Shown here: positions 47,766-56,814 of the stretch, in pieces
Layout: every line of letters begins with the position of its first letter
Position numbering within the stretch: position 1 is the stretch's first letter
NCBI RefSeq assembly: GCF_014651695.1
Contig: NZ_BMXJ01000007.1
Span: 388,509 to 452,508 of the forward strand
Source: Nocardiopsis terrae
GTDB taxonomy: Bacteria > Actinomycetota > Actinomycetes > Streptosporangiales > Streptosporangiaceae
Direction: 5' to 3'
DNA length: 64,000 nt
Translations under genes and position numbers: made by a program
Notes under the pieces: model-generated
Told to the model about the DNA's origin: nothing
Database searches by the model: none
The model's input: the letters and a program-made list of their open reading frames with translations, nothing else

Positions 47766-49061
47766 CTACTCCTGCCACCAGTCCTCGTCGTCGGCACCCT
47801 TGCCGGACGCGGCCGGCTGCTTGGGCTCCTCGGCGGGGGCGGCCTCCTGCTGGATCGCGGCGGGGGCCGGAGCCGCCGGTGCGGCCGGAGCCGCGGGAGC
47901 CGCCGGGGCGGCACCGCCGCCGCCACCGAGCAGCTGACGCAGCTGCTGGAGGTGCGACTGGATGCTGTCGCGCTGGCGGTTGAGCTCGTCGACCTCCTTG
48001 TTGGCGGCCGTCATGATCCGGTTGGCCTCGCTCTTGGCGTCGCTGAGCTGGTGCTCGGCCTTGGACTTGGCCTCGGCCTCGATCTGCCCGGCGTTCTTCT
48101 TGGCGTTGCTGACCAGCTGCTTGGCGTGGTTCTCGGCGTCGCGCCGGGTCTGCTCGGCCTGCTGGCTGGCGTTGGTGGCGCGCTGCTCGGCGCTGGAAGC
48201 GCGCTCCTCGGCCTCGTTGACCATCTTCTGCGTGGCGGCCTGGGCGGCGGCCAGACGCTCGGCGTCCTGGCGCTCGGCCTCGGCGCGGCGGTCGGCCAGC
48301 TGGAGCTCGAACTGGTCCTCGGTCTCGGTGCGGCGCGCCTCGGACTCGGCGTAGGCCCGCTCCGCGTTCTTGCGCAGCTCCTCGGCCTGGCTCTTGGCCG
48401 ACTGGATGGTCTCGTCGCGCTCGCGCTTGGCGGCGGCACGGGCCTGGGCGCACTCACGCTCGGTGGTGGTGCGCAGCTTCGCGATCTCACCCTCGAAGGT
48501 GGCGCGCTTCTCCGCGATCTCGTGGTCGACGGCCGAGCGCTTCTTCTGCACCTCGCGCTCGGTGGTGGAGGCCAGCTCGTCGGCCTCGCGGCGGGCGGTG
48601 GTGCTGATCTCCTCCGCCTCGGACTCGGCGGCCTGGCGCTGCTCGTCGGCCTCGCGCTGGGCGAGCGTGCGGACCTCGGTGGCCTCCGACTCGGCGGCCG
48701 CGCGCATCTCGGCAGCCTCGATCTGGGCGGCCGAGCGGATGTCGTTGGCGTCGATCTGCGCGCTCTGGACAAGCTCGTTGGCCTGCTCCTCGGCGAGTCG
48801 GAGCAGCTCCTCGATGCGCGAGCCCAGACCGGAGTAGGAGGGACGCTCCCGCTCCTGGAGCTGGCGGCTCTTGGCGGTCAGCTCCGACTTCATCTTCTCG
48901 AGCTGCTTGTTGGACTGCTTGACCTCGTTGCGCAGGCCGTCCAGGTAGTCCTGCACCTGGGTGCGGTCAAAGCCACGCAGCACCACGTCGAACTCGGGCG
49001 GGGTGTTGTCTTCGTCGAAGATGTTGTTGAGTTGGGTGTCAATGTTGTTGTTTGACGACAT
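47766..49061 (-). CDS. FilP-like coiled-coil cytoskeletal protein
   Basis: Protein of 431 residues. The N-terminus (about 22-60, PPEFDVVLRGFDRTQVQDYL) resembles the membrane-binding DivIVA segment. Residues about 45-370 are a nearly continuous coiled coil rich in Ala, Glu and Arg with many seven-residue periods (AEERASSAEQRATNASQQAE). The tail is Ala/Pro-rich and ends in an acidic DDEDWWQE. Position next to the epimerase and thiolase genes matches filP (old name cellulose-binding protein) of Streptomyces, an intermediate-filament-like protein for polar growth. It is longer than FilP and the large scy gene normally beside filP is absent. Confidence 0.88.
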   Translation of the reverse strand: MSSNNNIDTQLNNIFDEDNTPPEFDVVLRGFDRTQVQDYLDGLRNEVKQSNKQLEKMKSELTAKSRQLQERERPSYSGLGSRIEELLRLAEEQANELVQSAQIDANDIRSAAQIEAAEMRAAAESEATEVRTLAQREADEQRQAAESEAEEISTTARREADELASTTEREVQKKRSAVDHEIAEKRATFEGEIAKLRTTTERECAQARAAAKRERDETIQSAKSQAEELRKNAERAYAESEARRTETEDQFELQLADRRAEAERQDAERLAAAQAATQKMVNEAEERASSAEQRATNASQQAEQTRRDAENHAKQLVSNAKKNAGQIEAEAKSKAEHQLSDAKSEANRIMTAANKEVDELNRQRDSIQSHLQQLRQLLGGGGGAAPAAPAAPAAPAAPAPAAIQQEAAPAEEPKQPAASGKGADDEDWWQE

Positions 49062-49483
49062 GTGGCGGAATCCTGAACGGGTGCGAGACGGCTACTTGCA
49101 AACTGCCAGGGGCGGCAGGAGGGCGGCTGCTTGTGCCCCAGGAGGGACGGGTTGTTGCCCGGGGTGAGCGAGCCGAGGTGCAGGCGGACCGGTGCGACGG
49201 GTTCTCGAATGACCCTGACCGCCTCCGACGGTCGCCCTGGTGCGGTGGACACGGAGGGTGCGGCCGACCCGGCTCACGAACCGGACTGCAAGACATGGAT
49301 CACGCCGGAAGAAAAGTACATCCGGCAGCTAGCCGACTTTATCAAGCGTGGAACCCCTGGGAAGGGGGTTTCGGGTAACTTCCGGCGGTGCCTGTGGTCA
49401 GCCATACCGGGGGAACTCAAGCTGTGATGTGTCCGGAACGTCCCCGTGACGTTGTTCGCGCTGGTCGGGTGTTCCGGCCACCC
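49062..49483. other. Gene-free region upstream of the FilP-like gene
   Basis: No supported gene. The region must contain the promoter of the FilP-like gene on the minus strand; TTGATA at 49346-49341 is a possible -35 but no convincing -10 follows. AACCCC and GGGGTT (49352-49370) form a small hairpin that could end the epimerase transcript. A plus-strand reading frame of 98 codons lacks homology that I recognise and is not annotated. Confidence 0.45.
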
Positions 49484-49942
49484 TCAGTGGGCGCTTTGTA
49501 CCAACTCGGTGAGGACCCCGCCACAGTCCTTCGGGTGCAGGAAGACGATCTGTGATCCCGCGGTTCCGGTGCGGGGCTCGGGGTCCAGCACCCGCACGCC
49601 CCTCTCCCCGACCCCGGCCGCGCTCGCGGCCACGTCGGAGGTGCCGAAGGCGATGTGGTGCACGCCCTCCCCGTTGCGGGCCAGGAACTTGGCCACCGGG
49701 GAGTCCTCCCGGGTCGGTTCCAGGAGTTGCAGAAAAGTGGCGCCGCCGTCGTCCGTGCCGTTGATCCGGAGCATCGCCTCGCGGACGCCCTGCTCCTCGT
49801 TGACCTCCTCGTGCTCGACCTCGAAGCCGTACGTCGTCCGGTAGAACTCGATGGAGGCGTCGAGGTCGCGGCAGGCGATCCCCACGTGGTCCAGTCGGGT
49901 CAGCCCGGAGAACGGGCCGGTGGGGCTGGGTGCGGCACTCAC
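49484..49942 (-). CDS. mce: methylmalonyl-CoA epimerase
   Basis: VOC-fold metalloenzyme of 152 residues that interconverts (2R)- and (2S)-methylmalonyl-CoA. The metal ligands and base are visible in [22 protein letters not shown] and the final GVLTEL. GTG 49942 has GGGAGG 8 nt upstream. It is divergent from the thiolase gene (85 bp), and a MeaB gene is nearby. Confidence 0.93.
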   Translation of the reverse strand: MSAAPSPTGPFSGLTRLDHVGIACRDLDASIEFYRTTYGFEVEHEEVNEEQGVREAMLRINGTDDGGATFLQLLEPTREDSPVAKFLARNGEGVHHIAFGTSDVAASAAGVGERGVRVLDPEPRTGTAGSQIVFLHPKDCGGVLTELVQSAH

Positions 49943-50027
49943 TGGGGAACCTCCCGAACGTCGGTGTGATCTGTGTGGGTATCGTTGCAGACCAGGTGCG
50001 TCACCCATCACTTGGAGGCCAGTTAAG

Positions 50028-51215
50028 ATGTCCGGTTCCGTCATCGTCGGTGGGGCCCGGACCCCCACCGGCCGACTCCTCGGCTCCCTCGCCGGGTTCT
50101 CCGCCGCAGACCTGGGCGGCTTCGCGATCAAGGCCGCGCTGGAGCGTGCCGGTATCAGCGGCGAACAGGTCGGATACGTGGTCATGGGACAGGTCCTGCA
50201 GGCCGGCGCCGGACAGATCCCGTCCCGCCAGGCCGCGGTCAAGGCGGGCATCCCCATGGACGTCCCGTCCGTGACCATCAACAAGGTCTGCCTGTCGGGC
50301 CTGGACGCCATCGCCCTGGCCGACCAGCTCATCCGCGCTGGTGAGTTCGACGTCGTGGTCGCGGGCGGCATGGAGTCCATGACCAACGCCCCGCACCTGC
50401 TGCCGAACGCACGCAAGGGCTACAAGTACGGCTCCGTCGAGGTCCTGGACGCCACCGCGCACGACGGCCTCACCGACGCCTTCGAGGGTGACTCGATGGG
50501 CGCCTCCACCGAGCGCCACAACGGCAAGCTCGGTATCGAGCGCCCCGAGCAGGACGCCTTCGCCGCCCGCTCACACCAGCGCGCCGCCGCCGCGGCCGCC
50601 GAGGGGCGGTTCGACGAGGAGATCGTCCCCGTCGAGATTCCGCAGCGCAAGGGCGACCCGGTCGTGTTCTCCGCCGACGAGGGCGTCCGCCCCGACACCA
50701 CCGCCGAGAGCCTGGGCAAGCTGCGCCCGGCCTTCGACCGCGACGGCACCATCACCGCGGGTTCCTCCTCGCAGATCTCCGACGGCGCCGCCGCGGTGGT
50801 CGTGATGAGCAGGGCCAAGGCCGAGGAGCTCGGAGTTCCGGTCCTCGCCGAGATCGGCGCGCACGGGAACGTCGCGGGCCCGGACAACTCGCTGCACTCC
50901 CAGCCCTCCAACGCGATCAGGCACGCGCTGGCCAAGGCGGGCAGGTCGGTCGAGGACCTGGACCTGATCGAGATCAACGAGGCCTTCGCCGCGGTCGGCA
51001 TCCAGTCCACCAAGGACCTCGGAGTCTCGGAGGACATCGTCAACGTCGACGGCGGCGCCATCGCGATCGGTCACCCGATCGGTGCCTCCGGTGCCCGTAT
51101 CGCCCTGCACCTGGTCCACGAGCTGCGCCGCCGCGGCGGCGGGCTCGGCGCGGCCGCCCTGTGCGGCGGCGGCGGCCAGGGCGACGCCCTGCTGTTCACG
51201 GTGCCCGCCGAGTAG
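50028..51215 (+). CDS. acetyl-CoA C-acetyltransferase (thiolase)
   Basis: Thiolase of 395 residues condensing two acetyl-CoA or cleaving acetoacetyl-CoA. The nucleophilic cysteine is C88 ([10 protein letters not shown]), and [11 protein letters not shown] and CGGGGQGDA supply the catalytic histidine and second cysteine. The ATG has GGAGG 9 nt upstream. With the 3-hydroxyacyl-CoA dehydrogenase this would allow acetyl-CoA to be converted to 3-hydroxybutyryl-CoA. Confidence 0.95.
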   Translation: MSGSVIVGGARTPTGRLLGSLAGFSAADLGGFAIKAALERAGISGEQVGYVVMGQVLQAGAGQIPSRQAAVKAGIPMDVPSVTINKVCLSGLDAIALADQLIRAGEFDVVVAGGMESMTNAPHLLPNARKGYKYGSVEVLDATAHDGLTDAFEGDSMGASTERHNGKLGIERPEQDAFAARSHQRAAAAAAEGRFDEEIVPVEIPQRKGDPVVFSADEGVRPDTTAESLGKLRPAFDRDGTITAGSSSQISDGAAAVVVMSRAKAEELGVPVLAEIGAHGNVAGPDNSLHSQPSNAIRHALAKAGRSVEDLDLIEINEAFAAVGIQSTKDLGVSEDIVNVDGGAIAIGHPIGASGARIALHLVHELRRRGGGLGAAALCGGGGQGDALLFTVPAE

Positions 51216-51301
51216 TTCCAGCAGGCACCGTGGTGTGGCGGCGCGGCGGACGCGGACACCACCCCGGTCCGTGCGCGGACCGGCCACGGGTGAGAACGTA
51301 C

Positions 51302-51326
51302 GGGCGGGGGCCACAAGCCCCCGCCC
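51302..51326 (+). terminator. Terminator after the thiolase gene
   Basis: GGGCGGGGGC (51302-51311), 5-nt loop, GCCCCCGCCC (51317-51326); a perfect 10-bp stem followed by TGTCTCT. Confidence 0.75.
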
Positions 51327-51360
51327 TGTCTCTATCTGCTCGTCAAAATCGAGGAGTCGC

Positions 51361-52320
51361 ATGAAAGCCCCCCAGTTGGTCGAACGGGTTCGCGGGGGTG
51401 ACCGCAGGGCGCTGGCCCGCGCGATCACCCTGGTCGAGAACGGTGCCGCCGAACTGCGCGAGATCATGGCGGGGCTGGCGCCCCACACCGGCCGGGCCCG
51501 GGTGGTCGGGTTCACCGGTTCCCCGGGGGTGGGCAAGTCCACCACCACGAACGCCGTGGTGCGCGCGGTGCGGGCCAGGGGGCTCTCGGTCGCGGTCCTG
51601 GCGGTGGACCCCTCCTCGCCCTTCACCGGCGGCGCCCTGCTCGGTGACCGGGTACGGATGCAGGAGCACGCCACCGACCCGGGGGTGTACATCAGGTCCA
51701 TGGCCAACCGCGGACACCTGGGCGGCCTGTCGTGGGCGACCCCGCACGCGCTGCGGGTGCTGGACGCCGCCGGGTTCGACGTGATCCTCGTGGAAACGGT
51801 CGGTGTGGGCCAGGCGGAGGTGGAGATCGCCGGGCAGGCGGACACGACCGTCGTGCTGTGCGCGCCGGGCATGGGCGATTCGGTGCAGGCGGCCAAGGCC
51901 GGCGTGCTGGAGGTCGCCGACGTGTTCGCGGTGAACAAGGCCGACCGGGACGGCGCCAAGGTGACCCTGCGCGAACTGCGCCAGATGATCGCGATGAAGG
52001 ACCGCACCGACGAGGAGTGGAAGCCGCCGATCGTGATGACGGTCGCCGCCCGGGACGAGGGGGTGGGCGAGCTCTGGGACCGGGTCGAGGAGCACTTCGC
52101 GCACCTGGAGAAGTCCGGGGAGCTCGGTGAGCGGCGCCGAGCACGCGCCCGCGACGAGGTGCAGGCGATCGTGCTCGACCTGCTGCGCGCCCGGATGGGC
52201 GGGGTCGGCGCCGACAGCGGCCTGGACGGGCTGGCCCGCGAGGTGGCCGCGGGTGGGCGCGACCCCTACGCCGCCGCCGACCTGCTGCTGCGGGAGTTGG
52301 GCGCGGACCCGGAAGCCTGA
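51361..52320 (+). CDS. meaB: acyl-CoA mutase-associated GTPase MeaB
   Basis: G3E-family P-loop GTPase of 319 residues that guards B12-dependent acyl-CoA mutases and loads or replaces their cofactor. Walker A GSPGVGKST (53-61), DPSSPFTGGALLGDR, ETVGVGQAEVE and NKADRDGA are the family motifs; C-terminal helices form the dimer arm. IcmA, encoded 6 kb downstream, is the natural client in this region. Confidence 0.95.
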   Translation: MKAPQLVERVRGGDRRALARAITLVENGAAELREIMAGLAPHTGRARVVGFTGSPGVGKSTTTNAVVRAVRARGLSVAVLAVDPSSPFTGGALLGDRVRMQEHATDPGVYIRSMANRGHLGGLSWATPHALRVLDAAGFDVILVETVGVGQAEVEIAGQADTTVVLCAPGMGDSVQAAKAGVLEVADVFAVNKADRDGAKVTLRELRQMIAMKDRTDEEWKPPIVMTVAARDEGVGELWDRVEEHFAHLEKSGELGERRRARARDEVQAIVLDLLRARMGGVGADSGLDGLAREVAAGGRDPYAAADLLLRELGADPEA

Positions 52321-52344
52321 CCGGCGGTATCCCTGGAAAAGGGT

Positions 52345-52382
52345 GGCCGGGGCGGACCGTCGCACGTCGGTCCGCCCCGGCC
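52345..52382 (+). terminator. Terminator after meaB
   Basis: A perfect 14-bp stem: GGCCGGGGCGGACC (52345-52358), 10-nt loop, GGTCCGCCCCGGCC (52369-52382). Confidence 0.75.
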
Positions 52383-52425
52383 CGGACGGCGGTGCTCCCC
52401 GGATCAGAGCACCGACGCCGTCGTT

Positions 52426-52451
52426 CCCGCCCGGGCCGGAGCCCGGGCGGG
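52426..52451 (-). terminator. Terminator of the first chitinase gene
   Basis: CCCGCCCGGGC-CGGA-GCCCGGGCGGG, an 11-bp perfect stem 11 nt downstream of the chitinase stop on the minus strand. Confidence 0.7.
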
Positions 52452-52462
52452 GGTCTGTGGCC

Positions 52463-54133
52463 CTAGCCGCCGAGCGCCGCGTCGATGGCGTTCATCAGGC
52501 TGCCGTTCGCGTCGTCGCCGTCGATCGACCAGATCATGACCCCGCCGAGGCCGTTGCCGGTCACCCAGTCGGTCTTCTGGGTCATGGCGGTCTCGTCGTC
52601 GTAGGTCCAGAAGGTCTCGCCGTCGTAGAGCCAGGCCGTGCCGAGGTCGTCGTCGCGGTACAGGTCGAAGCCGGTCAGCTCCTTCAGGTTCCGGTACTCC
52701 TCGGTGCCGTCGGCGTAGGTGCCGGAAGCCGGCCCGGTAGCGGGCTGGAAGAGCCCGTCGTCTTCGGGGCCGGGTTCCACACCGGTCCAGCCCTGGCCGT
52801 AGAAGGGCACGCCCAGGACGATCTTGCGGGGGTCGACGCCGCGGTCGAGGTAGGCCTGCACGGTCGTCTCGGTGGAGATCACGGCGCCCGGGTCACGCGG
52901 GTCCGCGACCAGGTTGGACTGGTGGTTGGTGCTGTCCTCCCAGGTGCCGTGGTAGTCGTACCCCTGGACGGTGATGAAGTCGAGGTCGGGCATGATCTCG
53001 TCCAGCTCGTAGCCGGTGTCGATGCGCCAGGGGCCGGCGGGCATGAACGAGCTGAGCTCGAAGTGGCGGCCGGTCTCCTCCCCGAGTTCGTCGAGCTGCT
53101 CGCGGAACTCCCGGACCAGGGCGGTGAAGTTCTCCCGGTCCTCGGGGCGGACGACGTTGTGCGGGTTGCCGCTGGTGGCGGGCCACTCCCAGTCCAGGTC
53201 GATGCCGTCGAAGACGCCGTAGGCCACGCCCTCGCCGCCCGCGCCGTCGATGACGGGCAGGTCCCCGCGCAGGTACAGGTCGATGCAGGAGGAGACCATG
53301 CGCTCGCGGGACTCGGGGGTGAGCGCGGCGTCGGAGAAGTGCTCGGACCAGTTCCAGCCGCCCAGCGAGACGCTGACGGCCAGGTTCGGGTACCGCTCCT
53401 TCAGTTTGCGGAGCTGGTTGAAGTTGCCGCGCAGGGGCTGGTCCGGGCCGTCGGCGGCGCCGTCGACGCTCTCCGAGGCGGGAACGGCCCGGCCGTAGTC
53501 GGCGCGGGCGTCGCCCTGGTCGGGCTCGTTGGTCATGAAGCACTCGCCGTCGGAGCCGACGTTGCCGAAGGCGTAGTTGATGTGCGTGAGCTTCTCGGCG
53601 CTGCCCGAGTCGACGAGGTCGCGGACGTGGTAGTCGCGCTCCTGGACGCCCCACTGGGTGAAGTAGGCGACGCTGAGGTCCCCGTGCTGCGGGCCCTCGT
53701 CGGGCTCACCGGCGCAGGGGGAGCCGTTGACGGTGCAGTCGAGCAGGTGGCTGTTGCCGTCGGTGTGGACGCCGTTGAACCCGAACTCGTAGGTGCCGCC
53801 CGCGGGGACCACGGCGCCCCAGCGCGGCGGGGTCACGGTGTAGCCGTCCTCGGCGGACCCCTCCAGGGCGGCGTTCCACAGTTCGTGGATCCGGCTGCCC
53901 TCGGGGAGGTCGAATTCGAGGGTCCAGTCGGTGAGGTCGGTCCCGGAGGCGTTGTGGACGGTGATCTCGCCGGTGTAGCCGGTGTTCCAGCGGGCCGACT
54001 CCACGTAGGTCACCGTGAGGTCGGCGGCGTCGGTCTCCTCGGCGGCCGCCGGGGACACGAACAGGGCGAGCGGTGCCACCAGCGCGGCGGCGGCCAGCAC
54101 CGCCAGCCGGTTTCTGAGTCGTCGTGAGCTCAC
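52463..54133 (-). CDS. secreted GH18 chitinase with CBM2
   Basis: Exported enzyme of 556 residues. Signal peptide 1-31 (core LAVLAAAALVAPLALF, cut after AAA). A cellulose/chitin-binding CBM2-like domain occupies about 36-141 (YVESARWNTGYTGEITVHN, ending VNGSPC). The GH18 barrel fills about 152-556; the catalytic motif DGIDLDWEWP is at 309-318 with E316 as proton donor, and VSLGGWNWSEHF, QGYDYHGTW and GVMIWSIDGDD are conserved. It should hydrolyse chitin to chitobiose. GTG 54133 has AGGAGA 8-9 nt upstream. Confidence 0.95.
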   Translation of the reverse strand: MSSRRLRNRLAVLAAAALVAPLALFVSPAAAEETDAADLTVTYVESARWNTGYTGEITVHNASGTDLTDWTLEFDLPEGSRIHELWNAALEGSAEDGYTVTPPRWGAVVPAGGTYEFGFNGVHTDGNSHLLDCTVNGSPCAGEPDEGPQHGDLSVAYFTQWGVQERDYHVRDLVDSGSAEKLTHINYAFGNVGSDGECFMTNEPDQGDARADYGRAVPASESVDGAADGPDQPLRGNFNQLRKLKERYPNLAVSVSLGGWNWSEHFSDAALTPESRERMVSSCIDLYLRGDLPVIDGAGGEGVAYGVFDGIDLDWEWPATSGNPHNVVRPEDRENFTALVREFREQLDELGEETGRHFELSSFMPAGPWRIDTGYELDEIMPDLDFITVQGYDYHGTWEDSTNHQSNLVADPRDPGAVISTETTVQAYLDRGVDPRKIVLGVPFYGQGWTGVEPGPEDDGLFQPATGPASGTYADGTEEYRNLKELTGFDLYRDDDLGTAWLYDGETFWTYDDETAMTQKTDWVTGNGLGGVMIWSIDGDDANGSLMNAIDAALGG

Positions 54134-54177
54134 GTCGCGAGTTCTCCTGAGGGGGTCGAGGGCCCGAGTGCGCGGCC

Positions 54178-54234
54178 CTGACGTGGGGGGATAAATTTTT
54201 AGGAAACTTAACTAATAATTACGGGTGCCGTCAA
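54178..54234 (-). promoter_or_regulatory. Chitinase 1 promoter with conserved operator
   Basis: TTGACG (54234-54229), an 18-nt spacer and TAAGTT (54210-54205) form a promoter. TTAGTTAAGTTTCCTAA (54215-54199), a partial palindrome, covers the -10. The block 54178-54217 is identical over 40 bp to 56559-56598 before the second chitinase. It is strikingly AT-rich against the surroundings. Confidence 0.7.
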
Positions 54235-54396
54235 CGCCTACCGGGGGGTTTCCGCGTTCCCGTGCCGGGTTCCGGGGGCGTCGAACGCTTCCGGGGCGGA
54301 CCTGTCGAGCTGACGGGCCGGACCAGTGGGTCGCGGACGGGGCTGTCCCCTTGTGGCCACGGGAAAGCCTTGACACGAGAGTTGCCGGAAAGGTAA

Positions 54397-54423
54397 GAGC
54401 CCCGGCTGGGTCAGCCGGGGCTC
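54397..54423 (-). terminator. Terminator of the second chitinase gene
   Basis: GAGCCCCGGCT-N5-AGCCGGGGCTC, a perfect 11-bp stem 33 nt downstream of the stop codon. Confidence 0.75.
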
Positions 54424-54455
54424 CTTCTTCTCGTGCGGTTGGTGGTGCGGAAGGG

Positions 54456-56417
54456 TTACTGGGTGAGGGCGGTGTCCACGGCGTTCATCAGGCTGCCGTT
54501 CGCGTCGTCGCCGTCGATCGACCAGATCATGACCCCGCCGAGGCCGTTGTCCATCGCCCAGTCGGTCTTCTGCGCCAACGCGATCTCGTCGTCGTAGGTC
54601 CAGAAGGTCTCGCCGTCGTAGAGCCACGCCGTGCCCGAGGCGTCGTCGCGGTGCAGTTCGAAGCCGGGCAGGTCCTTGATGACCTTCCAGTCCTCGATCC
54701 CGGCCTCGTAGCTTCCGGGCGCGGGGCCGGTGCTCCCCTGGAAGAGGCCGTCACCGTTCGGGCCGGGCTCCACGCCCGTCCAGCCACGGCTGTAGAAGGG
54801 CAGCCCGAGCACCATGTCGGCCGGGTCGACGCCGCGGTCGAGGTAGGCCTGCACGGTCGTCTCGGTGGAGAAGACGTCCGGCCCCGGGTCGTCGGGGTGC
54901 TCCAGCAGGTTGGACTGGTGGTTGGTGTTCTCCTCCCAGGCGCCGTGGTAGTCGTACCCCTGCACGGTGACGAAGTCGAAGTTGGGCATGAGCTGGTCCA
55001 TCTCGAAGCCCAGCTCGATCTTCTCCGGGTCGGCGGGCAGGAACGCGGTCAGTTCGAACTCGCGCCCGGCCTCGGTCTCCAGGTCGTCCAGCTGGTCACG
55101 GAACTCCTGGACCAGGGCGGTGAAGTTCTCCCGGTCCTCGGGGCGAACCGTGTTGTGCTCGTGCCCCGCGGAACCGGGCCACTCCCAGTCCAGGTCGATG
55201 CCGTCGAAGACGCCGTTGGCCGAACCGGGGCCGCCCGCGCCGTCGAAGGTCGGCAGGTTCCCGCGCAGGTACAGGTCGATGCAGGAGGAGACCACGCGCT
55301 CGCGGGACTCGGGGGTGAGCGCGGCGTCGGAGAAGTGCTCCGACCAGGTCCAGCCGCCCAGCGAGATGTTGACCTTCAGGTCCGGGTGCTCCTCCTTGAG
55401 CTTCCTCAGCTGGTTGAAGTTGCCGCGCAGGTCCTGGGCCCAGGTGTCCCCGACCCCGTCCACGCTCTGGTCGGCGCTGAAGGACCGCCCGTAGTCGGCC
55501 CAGGCGTCGCCCTGGCCCAGCTGGTTGGCCATGAAGCACTCGCCGCCCTCGTTGATGTTGCCGAAGGCGTAGTTGACGTGGGTGAGCTTCTCGGCGGTGC
55601 CCGAGGTCTCCATGTTGTTCACGAGGTAACCGCGGTCGTAGATGCCCCACTGGGTGAAGTAGGCGACCCTGCGCTCCCCGGGCGGGTCGGTGGGCCCGCC
55701 GCCGTCGTCCTTCTCCGTGGTCGCGGTGACCGGTGCGCTCTCCGGACCGCGGTTGTTGGAGGTGTCGTAGGCGCGGACGGTGAACGTGTACCCGGTCTCG
55801 GGGGCCAGACCGCTCACGTCAGCGCTCAGGGCGTCGGCGCCGACCGCGCGGACCACCTCGCCCTCGGAGAGGACCTCGTACCCGGCCAGGGCGACGTTGT
55901 CTGCGGCGGCCTCCCAGGACAGCGACACCGAGTTCGCGGTGACGCCGGTGGCGGTCAGCCCGCCGGGGGCCGTGGGCGGCTCGTCGTCCTGCTCGCCGGG
56001 CTCCCCCGAGCAGGGGTTCCCGTTGACGAGGCAGTTCTCCGGGGCGGTGCCGCCGCCGGAGTGGGTCCCGTTCCACCCGACGGTGTAGGTGCCTCCGGCG
56101 GGGACCGGGGCTCCCCACGAGGGCGCGGTGACGGTGTGCGTGCCGCCGGACTCGGAGTGCTGGGCGTTCCACAGGCTGGTGATGGTGCTGCCCGAGGGGA
56201 GCGTGAACTCGACGGCCCAGTCGGTGAGAGCGGTGTCGGCGGCGTTGTCGATGGTGAGCTGGCCGCCGTAGCCGCTCTCCCAGCGGCTGGACTCGACGTA
56301 GGTGACGGTGACGTCGGAGGTGTCCGCGGAGGCGGTGCCGGGCGTCAGTGCGAGGGGGACGGCGATCATCACGGCGAACAGTGCCGCGAGCCGGGTCCGG
56401 GGGCGTGGGGTTCTCAC
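54456..56417 (-). CDS. secreted GH18 chitinase with CBM2 and FnIII domains
   Basis: Exported enzyme of 653 residues. Signal peptide about 1-31 (LAALFAVMIAVPLALTPG). CBM2 at about 34-140 (YVESSRWESGYGGQLTIDN to VNGNPC), a fibronectin type III linker domain at about 155-245 (APGGLTATGVTANSVSLSWE), then the GH18 barrel (about 257-653) with DGIDLDWEWP at 405-414 and catalytic E412. The catalytic domain is closely similar to the neighbouring chitinase, so the pair arose by tandem duplication with gain or loss of the FnIII domain. GTG 56417 has the same AGGAGAACTCGC leader as the first gene. Confidence 0.95.
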   Translation of the reverse strand: MRTPRPRTRLAALFAVMIAVPLALTPGTASADTSDVTVTYVESSRWESGYGGQLTIDNAADTALTDWAVEFTLPSGSTITSLWNAQHSESGGTHTVTAPSWGAPVPAGGTYTVGWNGTHSGGGTAPENCLVNGNPCSGEPGEQDDEPPTAPGGLTATGVTANSVSLSWEAAADNVALAGYEVLSEGEVVRAVGADALSADVSGLAPETGYTFTVRAYDTSNNRGPESAPVTATTEKDDGGGPTDPPGERRVAYFTQWGIYDRGYLVNNMETSGTAEKLTHVNYAFGNINEGGECFMANQLGQGDAWADYGRSFSADQSVDGVGDTWAQDLRGNFNQLRKLKEEHPDLKVNISLGGWTWSEHFSDAALTPESRERVVSSCIDLYLRGNLPTFDGAGGPGSANGVFDGIDLDWEWPGSAGHEHNTVRPEDRENFTALVQEFRDQLDDLETEAGREFELTAFLPADPEKIELGFEMDQLMPNFDFVTVQGYDYHGAWEENTNHQSNLLEHPDDPGPDVFSTETTVQAYLDRGVDPADMVLGLPFYSRGWTGVEPGPNGDGLFQGSTGPAPGSYEAGIEDWKVIKDLPGFELHRDDASGTAWLYDGETFWTYDDEIALAQKTDWAMDNGLGGVMIWSIDGDDANGSLMNAVDTALTQ

Positions 56418-56558
56418 GTTGCGAGTTCTCCTGGTGCGTGAGCGGCAGTGGGGGAGGGATGCCGACCGTCGGCGCTGGGGCGCAGACGGAGCGGGAGGTT
56501 GCACAGGAAGCGGGTTCGGGGGCGGTGAGCGGGACCGAGTACGGGCCATTCAGAGCCT

Positions 56559-56615
56559 CTGACGTGGGGGGATAAATTTTTAGGAAACTTAACTAATAGT
56601 TTCTGGGTCCGTCAA
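56559..56615 (-). promoter_or_regulatory. Chitinase 2 promoter with conserved operator
   Basis: Same arrangement as before chitinase 1: TTGACG (56615-56610), 18-nt spacer, TAAGTT (56591-56586), and the operator-like TTAGTTAAGTTTCCTAA at 56596-56580. The untranslated region to GTG 56417 is about 100 nt longer than in the first gene. A second shared word, TGTCCCCTTGTGGCCA, lies further upstream (56715-56730; 54344-54359 in the first). Confidence 0.7.
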
Positions 56616-56802
56616 TGAGTTCCGTCGGACGTTTTTCGCCCGCGATCCGTGCGGGTCGCCCAACCAGTGGCGTTTCCGAGGTCGCGGGGCGGACCAGTCG
56701 CCGCGGCCGGAGGTTGTCCCCTTGTGGCCATCCGAACCCTCTTGACGGAAGGGGCTGAGTATGCAATACCCGAACGCCGTTCAGGGTTCGCGGAAGACGG
56801 CC

Positions 56803-56814
56803 TAGAGTGACGGC
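56803..56814 (+). promoter_or_regulatory. Leaderless promoter -10 of the MarR gene
   Basis: TAGAGT (56803-56808), then 6 nt, then GTG 56815; no Shine-Dalgarno. GAAC-GCC-GTTC at 56772-56782 and GTAT-GCA-ATAC at 56759-56769 are short dyads upstream that the regulator might bind. Confidence 0.5.

Noticed and set aside
49131-49427. A 98-codon plus-strand frame upstream of the FilP-like gene
   Set aside because: No ribosome site, no recognised domain, and the region must contain the minus-strand promoter of the FilP-like gene.
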